DNA from: Aureispira sp.
GTDB taxonomy: Bacteria > Bacteroidota > Bacteroidia > Chitinophagales > Saprospiraceae
NCBI GenBank assembly: GCA_024222455.1
Contig: JAAEPD010000440.1
Location: 1-36,182, forward strand
DNA length: 36,182 nt
Reading direction: 5' to 3'
The position numbers and the translations under genes were made by a program. Positions within the stretch are counted from its first letter, which is position 1, and the number at the start of each line of letters is the position of its first letter. The notes under the pieces were generated by a model that had not been told where the DNA came from, ran no database searches, and was given only the letters and a program-made list of their open reading frames with translations. This document shows positions 5,355 to 14,052 of the stretch, piece by piece.

Positions 5355-8034
5355 TACGTTCCTGTCGTTCAAATCCAAATTCTAATATACTGTCAATAAA
5401 CTCAAAAGGCTTATAACCATTGATAGCACATTGGTGAAAAATACAGGTAGCGGGAGTCATTCCAGGCAAGGAATTGACCTCTATTACTATAGTATCAGCT
5501 CTGCCATCTTCATAAATACGCACAAAAGCGTCTATTCGGGCATATCCTGTTACCTTAAGCACTTTAGCAGCTGCTTCTAATGTCTGCCTTACTTGCGATG
5601 ATATTTGCTGATGCTCTAAGTCTGTATTGCCTACAAATCGTGCTGGAGTTATGTTTTGCCCCTCTCCAGCCAAAAACTTCTCTTCTAAAGATAGTACCTC
5701 TCCACTAGCCAAAGCCTCAGAAGGCTCAAACAACTCATATTCCAACTCCCCATTATCAGTATATTTAGTCAATAGACCACCTGTTATTTCCAAAAAGTGA
5801 GCAGCATCTTCTTGAGTAATCAGAGCTTCTAATAAGGCAACTACTTTTTGAGGAAACTCTTCTTTAGGTTTTAAATTTAGAATAGCTGCAACATCACTAT
5901 CAATAAGCTCCTCAGCTCTAAATATTGCTTCTAAAAATGCTTGTAACTGAGCTCTTGTTTTTATCAATTTCACTGCAGAGCTACAACCATCATCCACAGG
6001 CTTTGCTATAAATGGGTAACCTAAAACTTTCTCTATTTCATCTAGCTGCTGAGCGATATCTTGCTTAAAGTCCTCTTGATAAACTAAATGTTGATCGGTA
6101 ACTGAGAAACCATTTTTTTTCAGTTCTTGTAAAGTGTTGTATTTATTAATAGTCAACTGTGCTGAACTTGCTTGTGACCCATTAAAAGGAACTCCTAGCT
6201 GTTGTAAACGCTTTTGCACTTCACCGTCTTCACCAGGACGACCATGTAAGGCAATAAACACTCCATCTACAAGGTTTGAAAGTGTGTTATAATCCAATTC
6301 CTTAGGCTCAAAAATAGGATTAGCAGTTGTATAACGTGCTGTGATATTCTTACAATCCTTTTGGATTCTGTCTATAATTGGATGTTTGCTATAATGTAGT
6401 ATTTTATCTTTAATATCGTCTGCATTATCCTTCAACAATAGATTGATCGGAATCTGATACAACCTATGATTGTCCCCATCTTTCATGACAAAGACAGGAA
6501 TAGGCATATATTTAGAAGAACTTGCTAGCTTTTCATAAATATTTCGACCACTTTCTACCGATATATGTCGCTCAGAAGAGTATCCTCCCAAGAAGACTGC
6601 AATTGTCTTCTTTTCTACCTTTGCTTGTTGTTGAGCAACTAAAGCTTTGTCCAAATCCTCCAACAAATGATCATACAAACGCAGCCTAGAACTTGTCTGG
6701 ATACGTTCCTCTAAAGAAGTTCTGATAATATAGGTCAAGAACTGTGAGGGGTTCAGCCCTATTTCGGCAGCTTGATGAAAAAAGAAAGAGGATGGCAGCA
6801 TTCCAGAAGTGGTGTTCGGATCATTCAAAAATATTTTACCATCTTCTTGTATAAAACCATCGATACGAGCATAGGTATTAAACTCTAAATAGGAGTACAA
6901 ACGCTCACATTCTTGGCAAATTCGCTCTATCTCAGGCTGTGGCAAATCAATTGGTGTCCGTTTGCGAGACAATCCTGCCAAATACTTAGAACGGTAATCA
7001 AACACCTCCTGCCCTTTCAGAATTTCGGTTGGAGGCAGAGCGGTCGCTTGTCCATCTTCATTGCGAAGAACTACACAAGAAAACTCTCGTCCATTTATAA
7101 ACTCTTCTGCAACTGCATGTTGCTCACTTTGCAAACTGTATAAGGTAACTTTTGTAGTTCCTTCATCAAATAAATTATCTAAATCGCTTAGTAGATTTTC
7201 AGGATGATAGTAGGTAGTTTCCTTTCCTTCTTTTTCTAAGATTAGAGGAAATCCTAAGCCTGTTCTGATATCTGTCAGTTCTTGAACATAGGCAATTTGC
7301 TCACTAAAGTTTTTTGCATTCCAGTCTTTAGCTGTCAATGTTTCCGTAAAAAACGCTGCGTCTATTGCCTGTTCTATCGTATCTGCACTGTGTACAATAG
7401 AAACACCTATAGAGGAACCTTGATTGGCAGGACGTACGACTAATGGATAACCTATATTTTGAGCTATTGTATTTTTCCAATCTTTTGGGCGTTGTGTCAA
7501 CCATTGCTGACGTGCATAAATCTGCATATTGGGTGTATGAAAACCACCAGCTTCCATTAGCTTCTTCTGAAACCCCTTGTCCATCCCAATGCTACTTGCT
7601 CGAATCCCCGAACCAGAATAAGGGATATGTAAACTATCCAAAAGTCCTTGTATTTGGCCATCTTCCCCCAATTCCCCATGCAAGGCCAAGAACCCAAAAT
7701 CAATTAAGTTGGGTAAATCAGCTATAGCTACAGGTTTCCCTACTTTAGCTATCAAATCTTGTAATTCTGTGTCTGCCAAATTCTCTAAGCTTTCTATATA
7801 AACTTGGAATTGATGTGGAGACTCTGGAAGGTGTGCTACTGGTGGATAAAAATCACGAACAGTCCCTTTATATAAGTATTGCCAATCGAGCAAAATCATA
7901 TTGCCAAAACTATCTATAAAAATAGGCACTGGAGTGAATAAACTCTTATCTAAATTGTCATAAACGGTACGTCCGCCAGCAAAAGATATTTCACGTTCTC
8001 TTGATACTCCTCCAAAGAAAATTCCTATACGCAT
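5338..8034 (-). CDS. Fused tandem D-alanine-D-alanine ligase (two ATP-grasp ligase modules)
   Basis: The protein has 898 aa from the ATG at 8032-8034, which directly precedes the first Ddl strand (MRIGIFFGG); an upstream start would add 27 unrelated residues. Normal Ddl is about 310-370 aa. Module 1 (about 1-445) has GGVSREREIS (Glu13, equivalent to E. coli DdlB Glu15), LALHGELGEDG (116-126), MDK (151-153), VVRP (199-202), QGSSIG (205-210), FDYRSKY (345-351), ARID (389-392) and NDPNTTSGM. Module 2 (about 475-890) has GGYSSERHIS, ALHGRPGEDG, IAKP (675-678 region), DGCSSAV, YARID (831-835) and IEVNSLPGMT. Ddl makes the D-Ala-D-Ala dipeptide of peptidoglycan in the cytoplasm. Module 1 has Asp where the metal-binding Glu is usual and Arg for the ATP-site Lys; module 2 keeps both but lacks the omega-loop Tyr. 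One module may be altered in specificity or regulatory. Confidence 0.85.
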   Translation of the reverse strand: MRIGIFFGGVSREREISFAGGRTVYDNLDKSLFTPVPIFIDSFGNMILLDWQYLYKGTVRDFYPPVAHLPESPHQFQVYIESLENLADTELQDLIAKVGKPVAIADLPNLIDFGFLALHGELGEDGQIQGLLDSLHIPYSGSGIRASSIGMDKGFQKKLMEAGGFHTPNMQIYARQQWLTQRPKDWKNTIAQNIGYPLVVRPANQGSSIGVSIVHSADTIEQAIDAAFFTETLTAKDWNAKNFSEQIAYVQELTDIRTGLGFPLILEKEGKETTYYHPENLLSDLDNLFDEGTTKVTLYSLQSEQHAVAEEFINGREFSCVVLRNEDGQATALPPTEILKGQEVFDYRSKYLAGLSRKRTPIDLPQPEIERICQECERLYSYLEFNTYARIDGFIQEDGKIFLNDPNTTSGMLPSSFFFHQAAEIGLNPSQFLTYIIRTSLEERIQTSSRLRLYDHLLEDLDKALVAQQQAKVEKKTIAVFLGGYSSERHISVESGRNIYEKLASSSKYMPIPVFVMKDGDNHRLYQIPINLLLKDNADDIKDKILHYSKHPIIDRIQKDCKNITARYTTANPIFEPKELDYNTLSNLVDGVFIALHGRPGEDGEVQKRLQQLGVPFNGSQASSAQLTINKYNTLQELKKNGFSVTDQHLVYQEDFKQDIAQQLDEIEKVLGYPFIAKPVDDGCSSAVKLIKTRAQLQAFLEAIFRAEELIDSDVAAILNLKPKEEFPQKVVALLEALITQEDAAHFLEITGGLLTKYTDNGELEYELFEPSEALASGEVLSLEEKFLAGEGQNITPARFVGNTDLEHQQISSQVRQTLEAAAKVLKVTGYARIDAFVRIYEDGRADTIVIEVNSLPGMTPATCIFHQCAINGYKPFEFIDSILEFGFERQERTKVLG

Positions 8035-8177
8035 GATTGCTCTCCTAATTTGAAAAATTACTAATTTAAAAATGCTCCCAAAGATAGCGTTTATTTTGGA
8101 TAAAATTACTCCCATCGAACGTTTGAGGGCTTAGTTTTGTTTAGATGTTATTAGAAAACTAAAACCCAATTAGTTCT

Positions 8178-9026
8178 ATGTCTTCTACTAAATTAGCTTA
8201 TTTTGTTTTAGCAGCAGGATTGATTACCTTTGCTTTTGCTTATCAATTGTCTATAGAATATGATACTCTCTCTTTTTATTTAGAGACAATTAGTGCTTTT
8301 CTGATTTATGGGTCTAGTATGTTCTTGATTTCTACTAAAAACAAGAAGGAAAGAAAAATAGCTCTAGTGGTTGGGATTATAAGTATCTTGATTACATCTA
8401 CATCTGTTTCCAAAAACTTCTTTGATCCTTTATTACACCAACAATATGCTGCTCAACATAGTCAAGACCTAGATAAGCTTGCTGATTTATTGCTCAATAT
8501 TCCCAAATTTGATCGAATTAGTTTTTATGACGAAAAATTAGCTATTTATGTTGATTGTACAGATACAAATATTGTTGCTAAAACTCAACAAACTAAGCTT
8601 ATAGAACTAATGGAGCAAAATGGATTTAAGTCGATCACTCAACTCGTCAAAAACACATTGCAATACACTAAAGAGGACACTCCTATTTCTTATTATTATA
8701 AAAATAGAGATAGTTTAACTGATTCTAAAACATTAACTAATTTAGCCCCAATTGATAGTTTTTTAATTGAGCTTATTGGTCACAAAAACTGTGTTCTAAG
8801 TAGGTATAATAAAGATTTTCACTTTGAGTGTATTTTGAACGATAATTATACTAAAAACATTCAAAAAGAGCTATTTGAACTGCTCCAAACTACTCACATT
8901 ACATATATTAGACACAATAAGAATGAGCTTATATTTGCTTTAAATAATAATGATGTAATCTATTATCCCCATGATTTAGACCATCATAAAACATCTGATA
9001 AGTTTCATTTCAAATCTCAATATTAA
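8178..9026 (+). CDS. Hypothetical protein with three N-terminal membrane helices
   Basis: The protein has 282 aa. Three hydrophobic helices occupy about residues 6-24 (AYFVLAAGLITFAFAYQL), 33-52 (FYLETISAFLIYGSSMFLIS) and 62-80 (IALVVGIISILITSTSVS). A polar domain of about 200 residues follows, probably alpha/beta. The protein at 9685-10581 has the same size, helix layout and following segment (short Q/N-Y-helix, DLDKLADLL here and ALNELDSFV there), so the two are diverged paralogues. I do not recognise a family. They may be sensors or lipid-interface proteins, but nothing in the sequence decides. Confidence 0.65.
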   Translation: MSSTKLAYFVLAAGLITFAFAYQLSIEYDTLSFYLETISAFLIYGSSMFLISTKNKKERKIALVVGIISILITSTSVSKNFFDPLLHQQYAAQHSQDLDKLADLLLNIPKFDRISFYDEKLAIYVDCTDTNIVAKTQQTKLIELMEQNGFKSITQLVKNTLQYTKEDTPISYYYKNRDSLTDSKTLTNLAPIDSFLIELIGHKNCVLSRYNKDFHFECILNDNYTKNIQKELFELLQTTHITYIRHNKNELIFALNNNDVIYYPHDLDHHKTSDKFHFKSQY

Positions 9027-9040
9027 AATCTTTAAGGGTA

Positions 9041-9622
9041 TTAACCAATCAAATGCTCAGACAAATCATTACCGCCCAACAAAATGCGTTCTAATTCCTG
9101 CACATTTTTTCTATTCTTACCATAATCAGCCATAGTAGTTTTCACGGAAGGTCTACTCATTAGCTCAAAGACATTTAACTCCCCTTCTTTTCCAGTTAAG
9201 GTAATTTCTACTTTTTCGCCCCAAGAAGCCCAGCTTAAGCCACCTTTTACACCTATTTTTTTGTTTGGGGTAATGATATTTATTCTATTAAACTTTTCAG
9301 TGTTTTCTAGTTTAGTTATCAAATCATCCAGTGTTTGAGGTGTTCGGATCAACTTCTTTTGAACAACAGATAGCATATCTTCAGTCAAGTCTGTTTCCCC
9401 CATTTTCTTAAGTGCACTCACCTGCATGTAAGTGATTATAGCAGAGAAAAATAGACCAAATAATAAGCCTCCCAATAAACCTAGAACTAATGCATATCCA
9501 ATGATTGAATCAATAGGTAGGAAGAAGGAAAACATTAATAATATCAAAACAGCCATTCCTATTCCAAAAAAGCTCCCAGTTACTAAGGCTATTCTTAAAA
9601 AGAATCGAGTTGTAGGTTTCAT
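9041..9622 (-). CDS. Two-helix membrane protein with cytoplasmic domain, unknown
   Basis: The protein has 193 aa with two N-terminal hydrophobic helices, about 8-35 (FLRIALVTGSFFGIGMAVLI onward) and 38-66 (IIGYALVLGLLGGLLFGLFF onward), separated by a tight turn. A soluble domain of about 125 aa follows, with a helix (MLSVVQKKLIRTPQTLDDLI) and beta strands (INIITPNKKIGVKG, KVEITLTGKEGELNVFELMS). The C-terminal segment resembles small PH-like or DUF-type beta domains, but I do not recognise it. It is inserted on the opposite strand between the two 3-TM paralogues and converges with the first, with 14 bp between stops. Confidence 0.6.
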   Translation of the reverse strand: MKPTTRFFLRIALVTGSFFGIGMAVLILLMFSFFLPIDSIIGYALVLGLLGGLLFGLFFSAIITYMQVSALKKMGETDLTEDMLSVVQKKLIRTPQTLDDLITKLENTEKFNRINIITPNKKIGVKGGLSWASWGEKVEITLTGKEGELNVFELMSRPSVKTTMADYGKNRKNVQELERILLGGNDLSEHLIG

Positions 9623-9684
9623 TCTTAAATCTTGTTCAAAAGTTGTTCGCTATTAAAAAAACATCCTATTTTTAGAAAAAATCC

Positions 9685-10581
9685 ATGCATAACTATCATA
9701 AACTGGCTTACCAAATTTTCAGTGGAGGCATACTCATTTTTATTACAGCTTATTTCTTTAGAATAGAATTTACCTCTCTATTTTGGGTGCTATCTATCTT
9801 TGGGGGAACGGTTACTTTATTAGGGGTTTTAGCTATTATCTCTAGCAAGATTGACCCACGTTACAAATTAGGGATTCCCTTATTTTCAATAATAATATTA
9901 GCATCAAATATATCTTCTACTATAGAATTTGAATTATTTGACCGCTTGTTGTACTACAACTATATGAATCGGCATGCTGAAGCATTGAATGAATTGGACT
10001 CTTTTGTAAAAACTAGTCCCAGACATATTTTTAATATAAGCTATAGCCATGAATCTAGTGAATTAGAAATTTACTCAGATCATAGATCTAATACTTTATT
10101 AAATACTGAACAAAAAGACCATATTCGTCAGTTAATGAATAACCTAAATCTAAAAAAAATCACTCAATCTAGAAGGGTTAATCATCCATTTAGTTATCAA
10201 CTAATAGAAGACTCTAAAACTTATCAATATCAAACTATTGACACTAGTATCAATTCTTCTTTTAATCTAAAATTAAATAAGCTTGACTTCTATCTAACCC
10301 AATATAGTAAAAGTAAAAACTGCAAATTTTCCATCCCATATTCAACTCAACTATGTATAGAATGTAATATCACTGATCAGTTCACAATACAAGAACAACA
10401 ACAAATAACTAAGCAATTAGAAGAAGTTCTTGTCTCACAGATAACTAAAAGGGACTACGATATAGAATACACACTATACAGTCAAAAACGCTTATATAAA
10501 GAATTATATATTTTACCAAAGTCAAAGATAGGGCCTTATGCCTTCTCAGTAGGCCATGATTTCACAGCTAGACGATATTGA
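9685..10581 (+). CDS. Hypothetical protein with three N-terminal membrane helices (paralogue of 8178-9026)
   Basis: The protein has 298 aa. Helices lie at about 8-26 (AYQIFSGGILIFITAYFF), 31-52 (LFWVLSIFGGTVTLLGVLAI) and 63-80 (GIPLFSIIILASNIS), then comes a polar region with FELFDRLLYYNYMNRH, matching the FDPLLHQQYAAQH segment of its paralogue. The soluble part has alternating helices and Tyr/Ser-rich strands. It contains several Cys (KNCKF, LCIECNI), which the paralogue partly shares (KNCVLS, FECILN). Family unknown. The stop codon lies inside a palindrome shared with the convergent penicillin-acylase gene. Confidence 0.65.
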   Translation: MHNYHKLAYQIFSGGILIFITAYFFRIEFTSLFWVLSIFGGTVTLLGVLAIISSKIDPRYKLGIPLFSIIILASNISSTIEFELFDRLLYYNYMNRHAEALNELDSFVKTSPRHIFNISYSHESSELEIYSDHRSNTLLNTEQKDHIRQLMNNLNLKKITQSRRVNHPFSYQLIEDSKTYQYQTIDTSINSSFNLKLNKLDFYLTQYSKSKNCKFSIPYSTQLCIECNITDQFTIQEQQQITKQLEEVLVSQITKRDYDIEYTLYSQKRLYKELYILPKSKIGPYAFSVGHDFTARRY

Positions 10582-10601
10582 AGTTTAGGATACTAAACTT
10601 C
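10580..10601. terminator. Palindrome across convergent stop codons
   Basis: A 9-bp perfect stem GAAGTTTAG/CTAAACTTC (10580-10588 and 10593-10601) with a 4-nt loop overlaps the stop region of the 3-TM gene (ends 10581) and the stop of the penicillin-acylase-like gene (ends 10593). No strong T-tract follows, so efficiency as an intrinsic terminator is uncertain. The same arrangement occurs at 30035-30056. Confidence 0.5.
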
Positions 10602-12962
10602 TGGATCTAAAGTCATCTTATATTTACCATATTGCTGAATCTGTTCTCTAGTCCAAACCATAGGTTTATACTCCCCTTTTAGCCAAGGCTCTACCTGATT
10701 GTCATAATATAGACTGATGTGATTCCCTGACTGTCCTCCAGGAGCCATACACAGAGAATTGCTCAAGTTGCCCATATCTATAATCTGACGATAAGAGGCT
10801 GCTACTAATGTTCCTCCATACTGATTGCCAGGGATAAAGGCCGTTTGGCATAAAGTATCTGTATCTCCACCAATAGGATAATCTCCAATATTAAAGATCT
10901 GGTCTAATGGTTTTTGGCTACCTAAAGCATGGTGAAATCCAATCTTGTGCAGTCTGCCCCACTCCCATTTAGGTACACCTGCTCCTAGCTTTTGTTCCAA
11001 ATACTGAACAGCTTTGATCATCGCTTGCAAGAGTATAGTATCTACATCTTCTTTGATCCAATCTGAATCTTTGGTTTCTAATAATCGAAGAATGGTCATA
11101 GTATCATGTCCCCAAAATTCACTTTGCCTAAAGATAGCTTCATCCCAGCCCTTGCCTCGAACTTGGTTACCCAATTCTGGGCCAAAAATACGATCGATCA
11201 ACTCTTGTTTTACCACTTGGTACAAACAACCTCCTACACTATCTGCAGTCAAATATCCATCCCAATCTGCAAGGGTTTGCATAGCCAATAGGACTGTTTT
11301 GGAAGGCTTCTGCCCTCCTGTTTCCAAACGTTCCAAAAAAGATTTATATAAGTCGGCATACTTCTTACCTGGAATACAATAAAAGTCCATTTGCCAGCTT
11401 TTAAAATCATCAAAACTGTATTGTTCCTTAGATTCTAACAAACTTTTGAGGCGATTAGCTCTAAAACCATCCATCCAAATATGGCCTAAATCATAAGGGT
11501 AATTATCGTCAACTAACTTATGATTACAAGTATAAAAATAGCCCTTTTTGGGGTTAAGTGCATGAGGCATTTTTTCGAATGGAATATAGCTTTTCCATTC
11601 GTGTTTAGCATATTTACTTTCGTGTGGCAATAGGCCTTTAGTGTTTTGACGAATTGGCATTTTACCAGTCAGATAATAGCCAATATTATCGTTCGTGTCT
11701 GCAAAAACCAAGCTTAATGGAGGTGAGGATAATTGCTCACAAGCCCCCACAAAGTCGTCCCAATTTTCAGCTGTATTGAGGTGATAAAATCCAAAGATCA
11801 TTTCACTATCCTTCAATGCTTGAGAGCATAAGGTTATTTTTTTATTGGGATAACCTACTATATCCGAAATAACAGGCCCATGATGTGTATAAATTACCTT
11901 CTCTATATGATCCTTCTTCCCTTTTATTTTGATAACCTCATCAAAATGAGTTGCTTTCAAAATACGTTCGCCAGAATTGTATTGTTTACAACTATCTCCT
12001 GTAAATTGTTCTACATACAAATCTTGGGCATCAGTATAGGCTAAAGTTGCTCCCCAGGCTATTTTTCTATTGTGGCCAATCATGACTAATGGTGCTCCTG
12101 GAATAGAAACTCCAGTCACCTCAAAATCTGGTGAGATTAAGTGATTCTCATACCAAATGTTGGGTACATTAATCAATAAATGAGGATCATTGCATAAGGC
12201 AGCAGAACCTGTACTCATCCTATCTGCAGCAATTGTCCAGTTATTGCTGGCACCACCTTTGTTCAAAAACGGTCCATCAAAAGCTTGCATACGACCATCC
12301 TCTATCTTATAGGTTTCTATCTGATCTAAGGCAGCAGGATTTTCTTTAGGATATTGCGGAAAAAGCTTAGAAGCCTTGTCTAAGCCTACCTTTTCTGTGA
12401 TTTTCAGACGTTCTAACTCATGCATCCAACCCAAAGACATTTGGAAAGATAAAAATCGAGCTATACTCAAGCTATCTACAACATCCCATTTTTCGGGTTG
12501 GAATCGAACCAACTTAAACTCTGGAGGGAGCTTTTTTCCAACCCTATCTATATAGGCATTAATACCTTTAGTATAAGCTTCTACTAGAGGAAGTAACTCA
12601 TTGTTTTTGTATCGATTATAATCTTGCAATCCCAATCTTCTGAATCCTAGTGTTCGTACAATTCGATCTGTATCTAATGCCAACTCCCCAAAAACCTCAC
12701 TCAATCGACCAGCTGCAACACGTCGATTAACCTCCATTTGCCAAAGCCTATCTTGTGCATGTGCAAAACCTTGTGCAAAAAATAAATCCTTTTGGCTTTG
12801 AGCTTGAATATGTGGAACTCCCCACTCATCTCGTACAATCTCTATTTTACCATCAATCCCTTTTAATGGGATTTTTTCATCATAATTAGGCATACTTTGT
12901 CTTGCCCAACGTGTAGTGGTATATTTCAAGAGGGGTTTTAATATTTGTTGCAGTATTCCCAT
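10593..12962 (-). CDS. Penicillin acylase family Ntn-hydrolase
   Basis: The protein has 789 aa, the usual size of a penicillin-amidase precursor (signal/alpha chain, spacer, beta chain). The alpha part has VRDEWGVPHIQAQSQKDLFF (about 43-62) and AQGFAHAQDRLWQMEVNRR (63-81), both family signatures. The beta chain should begin at Ser239 in GGASNNW, which after autocleavage becomes the N-terminal nucleophile. Then follow the CNDPHL substrate segment, GAPLVMIGHNRKIAWGAT and the C-terminal GGQSGNHISLYYDNQ motif. Family members hydrolyse amides: beta-lactam side chains, acyl-homoserine lactones or other N-acyl compounds. The substrate here is not predictable. No classical signal peptide is visible (MGILQQILKPLLKYTTTRWA is amphipathic/basic), unusual because relatives are often periplasmic. 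It is probably transcribed alone. Confidence 0.9.
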   Translation of the reverse strand: MGILQQILKPLLKYTTTRWARQSMPNYDEKIPLKGIDGKIEIVRDEWGVPHIQAQSQKDLFFAQGFAHAQDRLWQMEVNRRVAAGRLSEVFGELALDTDRIVRTLGFRRLGLQDYNRYKNNELLPLVEAYTKGINAYIDRVGKKLPPEFKLVRFQPEKWDVVDSLSIARFLSFQMSLGWMHELERLKITEKVGLDKASKLFPQYPKENPAALDQIETYKIEDGRMQAFDGPFLNKGGASNNWTIAADRMSTGSAALCNDPHLLINVPNIWYENHLISPDFEVTGVSIPGAPLVMIGHNRKIAWGATLAYTDAQDLYVEQFTGDSCKQYNSGERILKATHFDEVIKIKGKKDHIEKVIYTHHGPVISDIVGYPNKKITLCSQALKDSEMIFGFYHLNTAENWDDFVGACEQLSSPPLSLVFADTNDNIGYYLTGKMPIRQNTKGLLPHESKYAKHEWKSYIPFEKMPHALNPKKGYFYTCNHKLVDDNYPYDLGHIWMDGFRANRLKSLLESKEQYSFDDFKSWQMDFYCIPGKKYADLYKSFLERLETGGQKPSKTVLLAMQTLADWDGYLTADSVGGCLYQVVKQELIDRIFGPELGNQVRGKGWDEAIFRQSEFWGHDTMTILRLLETKDSDWIKEDVDTILLQAMIKAVQYLEQKLGAGVPKWEWGRLHKIGFHHALGSQKPLDQIFNIGDYPIGGDTDTLCQTAFIPGNQYGGTLVAASYRQIIDMGNLSNSLCMAPGGQSGNHISLYYDNQVEPWLKGEYKPMVWTREQIQQYGKYKMTLDPEV

Positions 12963-13007
12963 CAGATCTTTATTTGAGGATTTTTAATAGTTGGTATAAA
13001 TAAAAAA

Positions 13008-13040
13008 GCAATGTAGATAAAACAATATACCTACATTGCT
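13008..13040 (-). terminator. Intrinsic terminator of the 94-aa gene
   Basis: A perfect 10-bp stem AGCAATGTAG/CTACATTGCT (13008-13017 and 13031-13040) with a 13-nt loop is followed on the minus strand by a run of T (plus-strand A-run 13002-13007). It lies just downstream of the stop at 13067, between it and the start of the penicillin-acylase gene. Confidence 0.75.
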
Positions 13041-13066
13041 CTTCTAAGCAAGATTAAATCATTGGC

Positions 13067-13351
13067 TTAAAACAACTTAATTCCGTTGTTCACCAAAAAC
13101 ATCATTACATTAGCTTTGATGGCTGGCTTCTTGAGCTGTTCATCTAGAAAATATGTAAAGTTCTTTACACTCTCTGGTTTTTCTGGCTGACGTTCCATGT
13201 CTTTTACAACATCTTCAGGAAGGCGTCTGCTAAATTTTGTCCAGAATGAATTAATTTTTTTATCTAGGCCTTTCCCTGTAGCATTTCTCATTTTAAATCC
13301 ATTCACAAGAACTTCTACTACATGCTCTTTTACTTTTTCAATATCAGCCAT
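13067..13351 (-). CDS. Small basic helical hypothetical protein
   Basis: The protein has 94 aa with no signal peptide. It is helical and Lys-rich: VKEHVVEVLVNGFKMRNATG (7-26), KKINSFWTKFSRRLPEDVVKDM (31-52), then VKNFTYFLDEQLKKPAIKAN and a hydrophobic end VMMFLVNNGIKLF. I do not recognise a family. It sits between the penicillin-acylase gene and the three-copy secreted proteins and has its own terminator, so it is probably monocistronic. The hydrophobic C-terminal 12 residues could pack in a dimer interface or act as a recognition tail. Confidence 0.6.
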   Translation of the reverse strand: MADIEKVKEHVVEVLVNGFKMRNATGKGLDKKINSFWTKFSRRLPEDVVKDMERQPEKPESVKNFTYFLDEQLKKPAIKANVMMFLVNNGIKLF

Positions 13352-13506
13352 TTTATTCTCTTTTTTATGTTAAAATTTTAGATTTTTTATACTTACTGTA
13401 TTCGTAAATTTAGTATCATTTAGTGAAAAAGCAAAATTCTATCTATATAAAATAGTTTCTATTTCAATATAGTTATATGACTTTTTTTCAAAAAACAAAT
13501 AAAAAA

Positions 13507-13534
13507 AGTGCTGCAAGCCTAAGCCTACAGCACT
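13507..13534 (-). terminator. Terminator of tandem secreted-protein gene 1
   Basis: On the minus strand the sequence AGTGCTGTAGGC-TTAG-GCTTGCAGCACT folds into a 12-pair stem (with two G-U pairs) and a TTAG loop, followed by a T-run (plus-strand A-tract 13501-13507). The G-U pairs form only in the RNA of this strand, which fixes the orientation. Homologous hairpins follow the two sister genes. Confidence 0.8.
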
Positions 13535-13563
13535 ATATATATTGTTTGTTCCTAAAAGGAATA

Positions 13564-14001
13564 TTAGTCACGCTTAATAGTCACTTTTTTAGTTAGCTCA
13601 GCACCTGACTCATCAGTCAATTTGAAGATGTAAGTTCCGTCATCCATAGACTTAACATTCAATGCGTTGTAGTTGTTACCGTTTTCTACTTGTACTTCAC
13701 GGTTAGCTTGGATTTCGTATCCTTCTTCATCAAACATTTGGATAGCGATATCTTTTTGATCTTCTGATTTTAGTGAGAATACAAATACATCGTCATTTAC
13801 TTCATCGTCAGCAGTCATTTCGATGTCCAATACTTGAGCTACTTTCTCTGCAGCCATCATTGTTGTGTGTATAGTAGCGATGATTTGTGCATCATCTTCG
13901 TTGTCCATTGTCAAAACAACCATTACCATTTTGTCTTCTGTTGCAAACATTGCAGTGTTAAATCCTACAACCAATGCTAATGCAAGTAATAAAGTTTTCA
14001 T
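13564..14001 (-). CDS. Small secreted beta protein, tandem copy 1 of 3
   Basis: The protein has 145 aa with a signal peptide of 20 residues ending AMFA, then TEDK. The mature 125 aa starts with MVMVVLTMD, an acidic segment and a helix (TTMMAAEKVAQVL), followed by a beta-rich region (residues about 68-145: FVFSLKSEDQKDIAIQMF, then MDDGTYIFKLTDESGAELTK). The C-terminal 75 residues resemble the beta-sandwich of T9SS type A sorting domains or DUF3244-like proteins (G-x-Y-x-x-x-L, then TKK near the end). This is a resemblance only. From residue 60 to the end it is identical to copies 2 and 3; differences lie at residues 6, 10, 12, 34, 44 and 59. Copy 1 has the most divergent signal peptide (L6, L10, V12). 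It has its own promoter and terminator. Function unknown. Confidence 0.8.
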   Translation of the reverse strand: MKTLLLALALVVGFNTAMFATEDKMVMVVLTMDNEDDAQIIATIHTTMMAAEKVAQVLDIEMTADDEVNDDVFVFSLKSEDQKDIAIQMFDEEGYEIQANREVQVENGNNYNALNVKSMDDGTYIFKLTDESGAELTKKVTIKRD

Positions 14002-14052
14002 ATTATATAAGTTTTAAAGTGTTGAATAGATAGTTGTTATCTTCTGTTATTA

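Noticed and set aside
5338-8034. Plus-strand open frames inside the double Ddl gene (e.g. 6913-7143, 7443-7727)
   Set aside because: They are antisense to a gene with strong motif support and have no signal, fold or RBS of their own.
8035-8115. Longer start for the double Ddl gene
   Set aside because: It adds 27 residues before MRIGIFFGG, where Ddl proteins normally begin; no signal or domain is gained.
8131-8162. Inverted repeat TTAGTTTT/AAAACTAA before the 3-TM gene
   Set aside because: The 8-bp AT-only arms with a 16-nt loop are expected by chance in such DNA; no conservation was seen.
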